From NCBI RefSeq assembly GCF_014196745.1, contig NZ_JACIEH010000002.1, forward strand, positions 496,383 through 560,382: 64,000 bases of DNA, written 5' to 3'. Positions within the stretch are counted from its first letter, which is position 1, and the number at the start of each line of letters is the position of its first letter. The notes beneath the pieces are model-generated. The model was not told the DNA's origin, did not search any database, and saw nothing but the letters and a program-made list of their open reading frames with translations. Below are positions 25,360 to 33,953 of this stretch, piece after piece. Position numbers and translations under genes: made by a program. Source of the stretch: Sphingomonas kyeonggiensis. Its GTDB lineage: Bacteria > Pseudomonadota > Alphaproteobacteria > Sphingomonadales > Sphingomonadaceae.

Positions 25360-27078
25360 TCAGGGTGCCGGCGTCCAGCCGACATTGCCGTTCCACTGCG
25401 CGAACACCTTGGCGCGGGTGTTGAGCCCGGTCAGGTTCGCGGTGCTGCTGCCATAGGTGGTGTTGCGCCCGGTCATCGACAGCGCCGTGCCCGCCGGCGT
25501 CAGCGAGCCGCTCTCGCGCCAGCCTTCGGTGGCGCTCGGCAGCAGGTTCGGGATCGGGTTGATCCACCAGCCCGCCGCGGCGACATGGCTGTCCATCTTC
25601 ACCCCGATGAACGCCAGGTTGTCGCAATATTGGGTGGCGTTGCTCGCCGATCCGCCGCCGAGCACCAGCATCGTCGTGCAATAGCCGCCCGCCTGGTTCA
25701 CGCCGCCCGATCGCGCCAGATAGGCCGATCCGCTGGGCACCGCGCCCGAATAGGTCAGCGCCCCGCCGAGCACGACGAATCCCGGATAGCCCTTGGCCGA
25801 TCGCGCCTGGAAGACGTATCCGCCCGAGGTCGGCGCCGAGGGGTCGTAGACCGTCCGCAGCTCCGAATTCTCGATCGCCATCGCATAGGGATAGCCCCAG
25901 ATGAAATCGACGTCGCCGGCGATCAGGCTGTTGTAGATCCACACCCAGCCCTTCATCTGCAGCGTGTCCTGCGTGCCGATGAAGTTCATGTCGGTGCCGA
26001 TGAAGCGCGATCCGTTGAGGTTGGCCGAATTGTAGTAGATCACCTCGGCCTGGCTGTTCTGCGTCGCGTCCTTCACATGCGTGTTCTGCATCGTGAAGTT
26101 GCTGACCTTGATCTGGTCGCCGCCCTCGATCAGCAGCACCGCGCGCCCGCCGCCCAGCGCAAGCCGGTTGCCCAGCGCGGTGTTGCCGCCGATGTTGCTC
26201 AGCGTGGTGTTCGCGGTCGCGCGGCTGCCGCCCACGCCGGGGTTGAACGCTTCCCAATTGTTGTTCTGGACGATCGTGCCCGCCCGGCTCTCGCCGGTGA
26301 TCGTCAGGTTGTTGACGTTGCGCAGGAACAGCTGCTCGTCATAGGTGCCGTTCTTGATCGTGATCGTCTTGGCCGCGGTGTTGCCCGCGCCGCAGCCGGA
26401 GCAGCCCACCGTCATCATGTAGTTGAGCGCGCCCTGCACCGAACGGAAGTCGGCCGCGCCGTCATCATCGACGGTCACCGCGGTGGTCGAGGTCGGCGCC
26501 GCCCTGGTCTTGAACGTCCAGCCGGTCGTGCCGCTGATCCCCGGGAAGCTGTTGAACCCCGCGATCGGGCCGTTGAACACCGACTGGTCGATCTGGACAT
26601 AGTAGGACGTGTCATAGGCCAGCACATTGTCGTGCAGCTTGATGATCGCGGTGTTCCCGCTGATACGGATCGGGCGGTAGTAGGTGAAGCGATACTGGGT
26701 CAGGGTGGAAACGCCGTTCCCGATCTTGTCGATCTCGGTGTTGCCGTTGCCCAGCGCCGTCTGGGTCTCGCCGCCCGCGACGGTGGCGCCGCCCGAGGTA
26801 TCGATCGTGTCGACCAGCGTGCCGTCGCTCTTGTAGACGCGGATCCTGCCGATGCCGGTCGCCACTGGCGCGCCGGTGAAGGTCAGCTTGAGCAGCGTGT
26901 CCTTATAGGCGGCGGTCTCGCCCGATGCGGGCAGCAGCCCCGAAGTGATCGCCGCGCCCGGTGTCGGTGTCGAAGCTGGCGTCGGCGATGGCGATGCGAC
27001 CGTGCCATCACCGTTACTGTCACACCCGGCCAATGCCAGAACGAGCGCAATGCCCGGCGTCAAAACACGCAGCTTCAT
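25360..27078 (-). CDS. Lipoprotein pectinesterase (CE8)
   Basis: A 572-residue pectin methylesterase. The lipobox LALAGC (Cys19) indicates a lipoprotein anchored in the envelope. A Pro/Thr-rich linker follows, then an Ig-like domain (about 40-195), then the CE8 right-handed beta-helix (about 205-572). Family motifs are GTQDT with its catalytic Asp and GDVDFIWGYPYA with the nucleophile Asp (usual form VDFIFG). The enzyme removes methyl esters from homogalacturonan. The ATG at 27078 follows GGGGAGAGGCAAG. It is monocistronic with a candidate operator 60 bp upstream. No pectate lyase is near, so the rest of the pathway must lie elsewhere. Confidence 0.92.
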   Translation of the reverse strand: MKLRVLTPGIALVLALAGCDSNGDGTVASPSPTPASTPTPGAAITSGLLPASGETAAYKDTLLKLTFTGAPVATGIGRIRVYKSDGTLVDTIDTSGGATVAGGETQTALGNGNTEIDKIGNGVSTLTQYRFTYYRPIRISGNTAIIKLHDNVLAYDTSYYVQIDQSVFNGPIAGFNSFPGISGTTGWTFKTRAAPTSTTAVTVDDDGAADFRSVQGALNYMMTVGCSGCGAGNTAAKTITIKNGTYDEQLFLRNVNNLTITGESRAGTIVQNNNWEAFNPGVGGSRATANTTLSNIGGNTALGNRLALGGGRAVLLIEGGDQIKVSNFTMQNTHVKDATQNSQAEVIYYNSANLNGSRFIGTDMNFIGTQDTLQMKGWVWIYNSLIAGDVDFIWGYPYAMAIENSELRTVYDPSAPTSGGYVFQARSAKGYPGFVVLGGALTYSGAVPSGSAYLARSGGVNQAGGYCTTMLVLGGGSASNATQYCDNLAFIGVKMDSHVAAAGWWINPIPNLLPSATEGWRESGSLTPAGTALSMTGRNTTYGSSTANLTGLNTRAKVFAQWNGNVGWTPAP

Positions 27079-27137
27079 CTTGCCTCTCCCCTTCGGATGG
27101 TCAGCTTTGGCTGATCCATTGTTTCCGGCATGTATAT

Positions 27138-27151
27138 TGATACCGGTGTCA
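27138..27151. promoter_or_regulatory. Operator candidate for the pectinesterase gene
   Basis: TGATACCGGTGTCA is a 14-bp palindrome with 6 of 7 symmetric pairs and a central CG, as in operators of LacI-family regulators. It lies 60 bp before the pectinesterase start. No regulator gene is adjacent, so it may belong to a distant pectin regulon. The regulator is inferred, not seen. Confidence 0.5.
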
Positions 27152-27302
27152 GTTCGAGTCAAGGCGAAGATTAACGGTGCGTCATGTATCTAAGCATCTG
27201 TAGTATCTGGATAATGCTACCCGTGTCATGGCCGGTGCCTCCGCGCGGGGATTCCGGTCTCTGGCCACGGCGCTATGCCACCGGTATCCCGGCGGGGCCG
27301 CG

Positions 27303-27902
27303 TCAGAGCGGCTTGCCGTCCTTGTCGAGCATCTCCATCCGATAGCTGCAGCCATAGAGCGTCTTGCCGGGATGCGAGGTGACGTTGGAGATGCTGCGCG
27401 CGACCGTCATGTGCATCCGGAAGGCCTCGCCATCGGCGGGCTCGGTCTCGTCCTTCAGGATCCGCTCGCCCAGGAACTTGCGGAACTTGACCGCGGCCTC
27501 CGCCTCGGCCCGATGCTTGCCGTCCGGCCCCGCCAGCTCGGCGATCAGCGGCGCGGGGTCCATCTGGTTCTCGATATTCTCGCCGCGGGCGATCTCCGCC
27601 GGGTCCGCCACGTCGAGGATCGCCAGGATTGCATTGGCACTGAACGCGATCCGACGGGTGCGATGGGAGCCGGCGACCAGGATATCGGCCGGCAGTTCAT
27701 ATTCGCTCAAGAATGCATTGGTCGAGGCGACCCGCTTCCAGTGCCGCGCCTTGGCGACATCATCGAGCGACAGCGCGAAGCCATTATAGTCGGGCACCGA
27801 GAGCCGGCACGCGATCGCGTCGACCTCGCTGACCTCGGGCCCATCCTGGGCTTGCGCGGCGGGGGAAAGGGCGAGGGCGAGCAGCGCGAGGGTACCGAAC
27901 AT
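27303..27902 (-). CDS. Secreted protein of unknown function
   Basis: A 199-residue protein with a signal peptide (FGTLALLALALSPAAQAQ). The mature chain is hydrophilic, with one Cys near each end (AIACRLSV and LYGCSYRM), which could pair. No family was recognised. The ATG at 27902 gives a clean signal peptide; the upstream in-frame ATG at 27944 would add a poor lead. It stands alone between the pectinesterase and the EamA gene. The 220-bp gap towards the pectinesterase holds that gene's operator candidate. Confidence 0.7.
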   Translation of the reverse strand: MFGTLALLALALSPAAQAQDGPEVSEVDAIACRLSVPDYNGFALSLDDVAKARHWKRVASTNAFLSEYELPADILVAGSHRTRRIAFSANAILAILDVADPAEIARGENIENQMDPAPLIAELAGPDGKHRAEAEAAVKFRKFLGERILKDETEPADGEAFRMHMTVARSISNVTSHPGKTLYGCSYRMEMLDKDGKPL

Positions 27903-28190
27903 CGGCGCGGCATAGCAGGCACTGGCGGGCTGGGGCAGGGGCATCCTGTCGCTTGCCCTCGCGCTCGCTCCGGCTTATCAATACGGCATGTTCGCGAACG
28001 TCCGCCTCGACCGATCTGGTGCAGCCGGCCCGCTCGCGCGCATGTCCTGCGCACCTCCACCTGTATCGATTGTCCGGGTCGCCCGCGTCGGGGCACCGCC
28101 CCCGCCGGTATCGACCGTCGCCGGCTGACCGCCGGCACGCCGCCCGCGCGCCATGCGCGGGCCTCATGACGTCCTTTCAGGTGAAATATC
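27903..28190. other. Non-coding gap before the EamA transporter gene
   Basis: About 290 bp with no supported gene. It contains a perfect 7-bp hairpin (GCCCGCG at 28142-28148 with CGCGGGC at 28156-28162) 30-50 bp before the EamA start, and a weaker one just upstream (GCCGG/CCGGC). No known riboswitch was recognised. Confidence 0.4.
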
Positions 28191-29045
28191 ATGTCCTTTC
28201 GACACGCGTCGGCGCTGCTGCCGACGACTCTGTTCGTCCTGCTGTGGAGCAGCGGCGCCATCGTCTCCGAGATCGGGCTGCGCCACGGCTCGCCCTTCGC
28301 GATCCTCCTCTGCCGCTATGCCGTCGCCCTGGCGGCGCTGGTCGCGATTGCGGCCTGGCAGCGCACGCTCGTGCCGGCACGCGGCACACGCGGTCGCAAT
28401 ATCGCGATCGGCCTGCTGATCGCGGGCCTCTACACCGTCTTCTACCTGCTGGCGCTCGATAACGGCGTCACCCCGGGAGCGCTCGCGACCCTGCTCGGTG
28501 TGCAGCCCATACTCACCCTCTTCATCACCGAGCGCCGCGTAACCCTTCCGCGCCTGCTGGGGCTGGTCTGCGCGCTGGCGGGGCTTGCGCTGGTCGTCTC
28601 GGACGGGCTGGTGTCGATGCGGTTCAACCTGCTCGGGCTGGCCTGTGCCGGGCTGGCGCTGCTCGGTATCACCGCCGGCTCGCTACTGCAGAAGCGGGAG
28701 AAGCAGGCGCCCTGGGTCGTGCTGCCCACCCAATATGCGGTCGGCCTCGGCTTTGTCGGGGCGATGTCGCCGCTGGGGAGCTTCCACGCCGCCTGGGACC
28801 TGGGCTTCGTGCTGCCGGTGCTGTGGCTGGGCCTGGTCATCTCGGTCGGCGCCACCTTCCTGCTCTACCGCCTGATCGCGGGCGGCAATCTGGTGAACGT
28901 GACCAGCCTCTTCTATCTCGTCCCGGGAGTCACCGCGGCGATGGACTGGGCGATCCTCGGCAACCCGATGTCGGTGCTGATGATCGGCGGGCTCGGCCTG
29001 GTCGTCGCCGGGCTGGTGATCGTGTTCCGGTACAAGGCGGAATAG
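28191..29045 (+). CDS. EamA/DMT-family membrane transporter
   Basis: A 284-residue protein with about ten membrane segments and two EamA repeats (about 10-135 and 150-280). Marks of the drug/metabolite transporter group are LLWSSGAIVSEIGLRHGSP at the N-terminus and LFYLVPGVTAAMDWAILG near the C-terminus. Such proteins usually export amino acids, metabolites or drugs. The substrate cannot be named. GGTGAAATATC precedes the ATG. Its stop faces the HSL-type hydrolase gene, 75 bp away. Confidence 0.88.
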   Translation: MSFRHASALLPTTLFVLLWSSGAIVSEIGLRHGSPFAILLCRYAVALAALVAIAAWQRTLVPARGTRGRNIAIGLLIAGLYTVFYLLALDNGVTPGALATLLGVQPILTLFITERRVTLPRLLGLVCALAGLALVVSDGLVSMRFNLLGLACAGLALLGITAGSLLQKREKQAPWVVLPTQYAVGLGFVGAMSPLGSFHAAWDLGFVLPVLWLGLVISVGATFLLYRLIAGGNLVNVTSLFYLVPGVTAAMDWAILGNPMSVLMIGGLGLVVAGLVIVFRYKAE

Positions 29046-29120
29046 CTGTGAGGGCCGGATTGGTGGCGCCTTGCGCGCCGCCAATCATGGCCATCCTTCC
29101 CGACACGATCATGCGCGATT

Positions 29121-30113
29121 CTACACGTCACCCCACTGGGTTCTCGCGAACCGGGATACCTCTTGGGCGAGGTCGAGGTCCTCGGGCGTATTCCCCATGA
29201 AGCCACCATGGGGCATGGCCTCGAAGACATGCAGTTCGGCGTCGACTCTCGCCTGGCGCAGCGCACGGTGCATCCGTACCGCGTTGGACAGGAACAGGTC
29301 ACGGGTGCCGGACTGCAGGAAGGTAGGCGGAAAGCCGGTGAGATCGCCGAACAGCGGCGAAAGATAGGGATGCGACAGGTCGGCACCGCCGGCGTACAAC
29401 TGGTTGTTCCGCATCAGCGATCCGGGCAGCACGACATCGACCATCTGGTTGACCTGAAAGCTGTCTCCGGACTCGGTCAGATCGACCTCAGGGGAAAGCA
29501 GGATCAATCCTGCGGGTAGAGGAAGCCCCTCGTCCTTCGCGCGCAGCAGCATGGCGACCGCCAGGTTGCCGCCGGCCGATCGGCCGCCCACAAGGATGCG
29601 CGACGGAGCATGGCGCTCCAGGACATGGCGGTAGGCGGCCATCGCGTCGTCCAGCGCCGCCGGATATGGGTGTTCGGGCGGCATCCGGTAATCGACGCCG
29701 TAGCAGCGCGCGCCGTGCTGATCCGCCTGCATCCGTGCCTGGGCACGGCAGGCTGCCCCGCCGCCAACCACCAGCGCGCCGCCATGAAAGTCCAGATAGG
29801 CGCAGTCGGGCTTCGAAATGGCTTCGGGCGTCGCAACATGGATGGTGGCGTCGCCGGCGTGAATCGTCTCGACGCTCGAGCGTAGAGTGCCGGCGAGGCG
29901 CTCCACGGCCGCCGCATAGTGTCCGTCCGCTGCAGCCTTGACCGCCATCCAGCCGGCATGATCGTCCGGCAAGGGCATCGTGTAGAGCGCGTTCAGCGGG
30001 ACACCATCTTCGCCGACCAGCCTTTCAAGACTAGCCCGCGCTTCCGGGCTGATGGAAGAGGGGAATGGAATCCGGCGCGCCTGTACCGCTACGCCCTGTT
30101 CTTGGTCGCTCAT
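29121..30113 (-). CDS. HSL-type alpha/beta hydrolase (esterase)
   Basis: A 330-residue hydrolase of the hormone-sensitive-lipase group (Abhydrolase_3). It has the HGGALVVGGG oxyanion loop (His110-Gly-Gly), nucleophile Ser179 in GGRSAGGNLA, an Asp in SGTRDLFLSN and the catalytic His in MPHGGFMG. No signal peptide is present. The usual GDSAGG reads GRSAGG here. It cuts short-chain or aryl esters in the cytoplasm; the substrate is unknown. The ATG at 30113 begins MSDQEQG. It is monocistronic, convergent with the EamA gene. Confidence 0.9.
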   Translation of the reverse strand: MSDQEQGVAVQARRIPFPSSISPEARASLERLVGEDGVPLNALYTMPLPDDHAGWMAVKAAADGHYAAAVERLAGTLRSSVETIHAGDATIHVATPEAISKPDCAYLDFHGGALVVGGGAACRAQARMQADQHGARCYGVDYRMPPEHPYPAALDDAMAAYRHVLERHAPSRILVGGRSAGGNLAVAMLLRAKDEGLPLPAGLILLSPEVDLTESGDSFQVNQMVDVVLPGSLMRNNQLYAGGADLSHPYLSPLFGDLTGFPPTFLQSGTRDLFLSNAVRMHRALRQARVDAELHVFEAMPHGGFMGNTPEDLDLAQEVSRFARTQWGDV

Positions 30114-30248
30114 GTCGTTAGAAATTCACGCTTTCCGGAATTGCAGGTTCGTCACGCGAACGACGTCGGCAGTTGCGTGACGCCTTAGCATCGGTTCCAT
30201 CGGTCCCACAACGCAGCTCCAATCAAATGCGGCCAACCGGCCACCCCC

Positions 30249-30812
30249 TCACGGCCATTCCCGCTCCCAATCCTCGCGCTGCTTGTCCTGCTCCGCCAGT
30301 GGAGGCACGCCGCTCGCCTTGCGGATGGCATCGGACAGCAGGTCGCGCCGATAGGGCTCCTGGGTCCATTTCTCCTTGGGCGGATGCCTGAACTGGGTGC
30401 CGTAGATCTGCGGCTGCCCGATATTCTGGAGATAGCGGTCCAGCGTCGCCGCCGCGATCCAGCTCGCTTCCGGTTTGCCCCGCGCCACCGCGACGATCGC
30501 CAGGGCATGCGCCTTCAGGAAATCCTCGGGCGCCTCGCCATGCTGGAAGACATAGGCGGCGTGGTAGAAGTCGTCGGCGCTGTCCAGCGCGCCCGTGTCG
30601 AGCAATGCCTGGGTGCGTGCCCGCCGTGCCTTGTCGGCCGCACCCAGCACTTCCCAGTCGATCGTGGCGGGTTTGTCCCGTGCCGCCTGGTCCGCATCGA
30701 AGATGGCGGTCATCTCGGCATTGGTCGTGCGGTCGGGATCCTGCGCGGCGGCGGGGCCGGCCCAGGCCGGGGTCGCGCAGATCAGCAACAGGGCGGCGAA
30801 GGGAAAACGCAT
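30249..30812 (-). CDS. Secreted protein of unknown function (DUF6624-like, tentative)
   Basis: A 187-residue protein with a signal peptide (FPFAALLLICATPAWAGPA). The mature chain is helical, with DQAARD, DFYHAAYVFQHGEAPEDFLKAH and DRYLQNIGQPQIYGTQF. The last motif recalls the GQPQxYGTQ signature of the DUF6624 group, recalled from memory only. The ATG at 30812 follows CAAGGAGGTGCTGG, a strong ribosome site. It begins 67 bp after the SDR gene stop on the same strand and may be read through from it. No role can be given. Confidence 0.7.
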   Translation of the reverse strand: MRFPFAALLLICATPAWAGPAAAQDPDRTTNAEMTAIFDADQAARDKPATIDWEVLGAADKARRARTQALLDTGALDSADDFYHAAYVFQHGEAPEDFLKAHALAIVAVARGKPEASWIAAATLDRYLQNIGQPQIYGTQFRHPPKEKWTQEPYRRDLLSDAIRKASGVPPLAEQDKQREDWEREWP

Positions 30813-30879
30813 CCAGCACCTCCTTGGGGAGCGATTCCCCAAGGGATGCCGGATCGGATGCTTCTGGGGAAGGTCTCGC

Positions 30880-31773
30880 TCAGCGCACCGCCGCGGCGAC
30901 CGGCGCCTTGCCGGTGGCGGCGGCCACTTCGCGCTCGGCCTGGGTGAAGCCATAGGCGGGGACGATCTCGCCCGCCCGATCGGTCACGTCCGCCCAGCCG
31001 GTCGCGACCTGCTCGCCGGCATCGCTGGCGCGGCCCACCTGGATGCCGTCGGTCAGGGTGATGTGCGCGGCGGCGAAATGGCCGGCGCCGGCGCACAGGA
31101 TCGCGCGGGTAGGGGCGTCCTCGCCCGTCAGCGCCAGCAGGCCGGGGCTCACCAGATCGGGCGCGAGCATCTCGAGGCTCTCCGTGGAGAGCACGCCCTC
31201 GGTCATGCCGGTCGCGGCGGTGGGGGCCAGGCTGTTGACCCGGATGCCGTATTTCTCGCCCTCGATCGCCAGCGTCTGCATCAGCCCGACCAGCGCCAGC
31301 TTGGCCGCGCCGTAATTCGCCTGGCCGAAATTGCCGTACAGGCCCGAGGAGGAGGTGGTCATCACGATCCGCCCGTAATTCTGCGCGCGCATCTGTTCCC
31401 ACACCGCCTTGCAGCAGATCGCCGCGCCGATCAGGTGGACGTCCACCACCAGGCGGAAATCGTCGATGCTCATCTTGGCGAAGCTCTTGTCGCGCAGGAT
31501 GCCGGCATTGTTGACCAGGATGTCGATTCGGCCCCAGCGATCGACGGTCTCGGCGACCATCGCGGCGACCCGCGCCTCGTCGGTTACCGATGCGGCAAAG
31601 GCGATCGCCTCGCCCCCGGCGGCGCGGATCTCGGCGGCGACTGCGTCGGCGGCGGGCTGGGACAGGTCGTTGACCACCACCAGGGCGCCCTTGCTCGCCA
31701 GGTACAGCGCATGTGCGCGCCCCAGTCCCCCGCCCGAACCCGTCACGATTGCTACTCGACCCGCCAGCGACAT
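30880..31773 (-). CDS. Short-chain dehydrogenase/reductase (MFE-2 / 17-beta-HSD4-like)
   Basis: A 297-residue SDR. The nucleotide-binding motif TGSGGGLGRAHAL starts at residue 11, followed by NNAGILRDKSF, the catalytic Ser in TTSSSGLYGN and the Tyr-x3-Lys pair in NYGAAK. The wording GGLGRAHAL and GNFGQANYGAAK is typical of the dehydrogenase part of peroxisomal multifunctional enzyme type 2, which oxidises 3-hydroxyacyl-CoA or steroid-like hydroxyls with NAD+. The ATG at 31773 follows AGCGGGATG at short distance. It follows the TetR gene on the same strand with 78 bp between. Together with the acyl-CoA ligase at 35725 it suggests a beta-oxidation-like step (inference). Confidence 0.9.
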   Translation of the reverse strand: MSLAGRVAIVTGSGGGLGRAHALYLASKGALVVVNDLSQPAADAVAAEIRAAGGEAIAFAASVTDEARVAAMVAETVDRWGRIDILVNNAGILRDKSFAKMSIDDFRLVVDVHLIGAAICCKAVWEQMRAQNYGRIVMTTSSSGLYGNFGQANYGAAKLALVGLMQTLAIEGEKYGIRVNSLAPTAATGMTEGVLSTESLEMLAPDLVSPGLLALTGEDAPTRAILCAGAGHFAAAHITLTDGIQVGRASDAGEQVATGWADVTDRAGEIVPAYGFTQAEREVAAATGKAPVAAAVR

Positions 31774-31821
31774 CCCGCTCTCCGTTTTGATTTTGACGGA
31801 GGGCTTCGTAGCGCCGCAATC

Positions 31822-31843
31822 ATTCACTCGCAAGAGAGCGAGT
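31822..31843. promoter_or_regulatory. ATTCACTC-type site A before the SDR gene
   Basis: ATTCACTC (31822-31829) followed after GCAA by GAGAG; an ACTCGC/GCGAGT inverted pair overlaps it. It lies 49 bp before the SDR start. Related sequence occurs at 32582 and 39720 within the same locus, so it may be a TetR-protein site. The hairpin could also end the TetR transcript. Confidence 0.4.
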
Positions 31844-31851
31844 AGGTTTGG

Positions 31852-32532
31852 CTATTTCCCGCGCTTGCAGATCTCGAGGAAGCCGGCGGCCATGAACGAT
31901 GCCATCCGCTCCTTCACCGCGCCGAAGTCGTCCGAATGGCACAGGCCGTGGGAGAGCTTGTCGATCCGGCCGGTGCGGGCGAGGGTAAGCATCAGCGCGC
32001 CGGTGACGAAATGATAGCCCCAGAAGATGTCTTCTTCTGCGCAGTCGGGCAGGGCCTGTTTCAGCAGCCCGATCAGCCTGAGCACCACGGGGTCGAAATG
32101 CGCGTCCATCAGGTCGGCGCCCCAGGCCGGGGTGTTGGCCACCTGCGCGCCGAGCTTGGCATAGTTCTTCCAGCCCTCGCCGCCCTCGATATAGGTGTCC
32201 AGGTCGGTGTCGAGGAACGCCCGCAGCGCCCCCTCGACGGTCGGCTTGCCCTTGGCTTCGGCCTCGTACGCGTCGAGCGCCTGCATCCGCCGCTCGCTGG
32301 TGACGACCGCGCGCCTGGCGAACACGGCGTCGAACAGCGCCTTCTTGTCGGCGAAATAATAGTTGAGCAGCGTGTGGTGGACGCCCACCTGCTTGGCGAC
32401 GTCCTTCAGCGTCACGCCATAGAGCCCGTGCTGCGAGAACAACTCCTCGGCCGCGTCGTAAATCTGTTCCATCGTCTCGGCGCGCTGCTCGGCCTTGCGC
32501 GAGCGTCGAACGGGCTTGGCTGTCTCGGTCAC
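31852..32532 (-). CDS. TetR-family transcriptional regulator
   Basis: A 226-residue TetR-type repressor. The helix-turn-helix lies at about residues 20-70 (IYDAAEELFSQHGLYGVTLKDVAKQVGVHHTLLNYYFADKKALFD), followed by an all-helical ligand domain. The start is GTG at 32532, giving the normal 20-residue lead. It is divergent from the MFS/esterase operon at 32673 and upstream of the SDR gene, the usual place for a local repressor. The ligand is probably a lipophilic or CoA-linked compound handled by the locus (inference). Candidate sites are at 31822, 32582 and 39720. Confidence 0.92.
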   Translation of the reverse strand: MTETAKPVRRSRKAEQRAETMEQIYDAAEELFSQHGLYGVTLKDVAKQVGVHHTLLNYYFADKKALFDAVFARRAVVTSERRMQALDAYEAEAKGKPTVEGALRAFLDTDLDTYIEGGEGWKNYAKLGAQVANTPAWGADLMDAHFDPVVLRLIGLLKQALPDCAEEDIFWGYHFVTGALMLTLARTGRIDKLSHGLCHSDDFGAVKERMASFMAAGFLEICKRGK

Positions 32533-32581
32533 TCCCCGTCCATCCTGTCTGGCGGGGCCATCGTCAAGCCTTCGTACGGAT

Positions 32582-32600
32582 ATTCACACGCGTGATAGTG
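32582..32600. promoter_or_regulatory. ATTCACAC-type site B between tetR and the MFS gene
   Basis: ATTCACACGCGTGATAGTG lies in the 140-bp divergent gap between the TetR gene and the MFS gene. Its centre CACGCGTG is palindromic, and the first eight bases match sites A and C at seven of eight positions. A TTGACA box starts at 32605. The position fits an autoregulated divergent promoter. Confidence 0.45.
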
Positions 32601-32672
32601 TATGTTGACAGCGTCGCGCGCTTGCCCGCATGATGCGCCCAAGGCGGAAAATCCGCCAGGGAGAGAGGACGC

Positions 32673-33953
32673 GTGGAAACTCAGGCAGGTGGCAGCCGCC
32701 GCTGGATCGTGCTCGTCACGCTCACCTTCGTCTATGTCCTCAACTTCCTCGACCGGCAGCTGCTCGGCATCCTCGCCAAGCCTATCCAGGACTCGCTCCA
32801 CATCACCGACGGCGATCTTGGGCTGATCGGCGGGCTCTATTTCGCGATGTTCTACTGCTTCATCGCGATCCCCGTCGGCTGGCTGGCCGATCGCACCAGC
32901 CGCGTGACGATCCTCTCGCTTGCCTGCGCGATCTGGAGCGGTGCGACGATCGCCTGCGGTATGGCGACCAGCTACACCCAGCTCGTCATCGCCCGGATGA
33001 CCGTGGGCTTCGGCGAGGCGGGTGGGGTGCCGCCCAGCTATGCGATCATCACCGACACCTTCCGGCCCGGCGAGCGCGGCACCGCCTTCGGCATCTTCAA
33101 CCTCGGCCCGCCGATCGGCGCGGCGCTCGGCATCGCGTTCGGCGCCTCGATCGCGGCGCTGCTCGACTGGCGCATCGCCTTCATCGCGATCGGTGCGGTC
33201 GGGGTGGTCACCGCGATCCTCGTGCCGCTGATCGTCCGCGAGCCGAAGCGCGGGGCGACCGACCTGAACGCCCCCGTCCAGCCCGCCGCCGCCAAGGCGC
33301 CCTTCTGGGGCACCTGCGCGATGTTCTTCTCCCACCCCGTGCTGATGCTCGCCGCACTCGGCAGCGGCGCGACCCAGTTCGTCACCTACGGCCTCGGCCA
33401 GTTCGCGGTGCTGTTCCTGATCCGCGAAAAGGGCATGACCCTGTCCGAGATCGCGATCTGGTACGCGCTGGTCGTCGGTGTGGGGATGAGCGCCGCGATG
33501 CTGCTCTCCGGCCGCATCATCGATCGCCTCAGCCGCCGCAGCCGCACCGTCTATGCGCTCGGCCCGGCGATCTCGCTCGCCATCGCGATGCCTTTCTATG
33601 TGGCGTTCGTCTGGGCACCCGGCTGGCCGCTCGCGCTGCTGCTGCTGACCGTCGTCAACTGCTTCAACTATTTCTATCTCTCCGCCTCGGTCGCGCTCGT
33701 CCAGGAAGAGGTCGCCCCCAACCAGCGCGTGCTCTCCGGCGCGCTGCTGCTGCTGGTGATGAACTTCATCGGCCTCGGCCTCGGCCCGACCTGGGTCGGC
33801 GCCGCCAGCGACTGGTTCAAGGACCATGGCTGGGCGCACGGCCTCCAGCTCGCCCTCTACACCCTCTCGCCCTTCTATCTGATCGCGATCGCGCTCTTCC
33901 TCACGCTCGCCCGCATCCTCCGCGCCGAGCAGACCGCAAAGGTGCCCGCATGA
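32673..33953 (+). CDS. MFS transporter (spinster-like)
   Basis: A 426-residue, 12-helix major facilitator. It contains FVYVLNFLDRQLLGILAKPIQ and GWLADRTSRV, and RMTVGFGEAGGVPPSYAIITD, the pattern of the spinster-like and hexuronate-like MFS carriers often found in sphingomonad catabolic clusters. The start is GTG at 32673 after GAGAGAGGAC. Its stop overlaps the esterase start (ATGA), so the two are made together. It probably imports the acid or alcohol freed by the periplasmic esterase. The substrate is unknown. Confidence 0.9.
   Translation: METQAGGSRRWIVLVTLTFVYVLNFLDRQLLGILAKPIQDSLHITDGDLGLIGGLYFAMFYCFIAIPVGWLADRTSRVTILSLACAIWSGATIACGMATSYTQLVIARMTVGFGEAGGVPPSYAIITDTFRPGERGTAFGIFNLGPPIGAALGIAFGASIAALLDWRIAFIAIGAVGVVTAILVPLIVREPKRGATDLNAPVQPAAAKAPFWGTCAMFFSHPVLMLAALGSGATQFVTYGLGQFAVLFLIREKGMTLSEIAIWYALVVGVGMSAAMLLSGRIIDRLSRRSRTVYALGPAISLAIAMPFYVAFVWAPGWPLALLLLTVVNCFNYFYLSASVALVQEEVAPNQRVLSGALLLLVMNFIGLGLGPTWVGAASDWFKDHGWAHGLQLALYTLSPFYLIAIALFLTLARILRAEQTAKVPA

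Noticed and set aside
27903..28190. A riboswitch before the EamA gene
   Set aside because: Only short GC hairpins are visible; no known aptamer consensus could be matched by eye.
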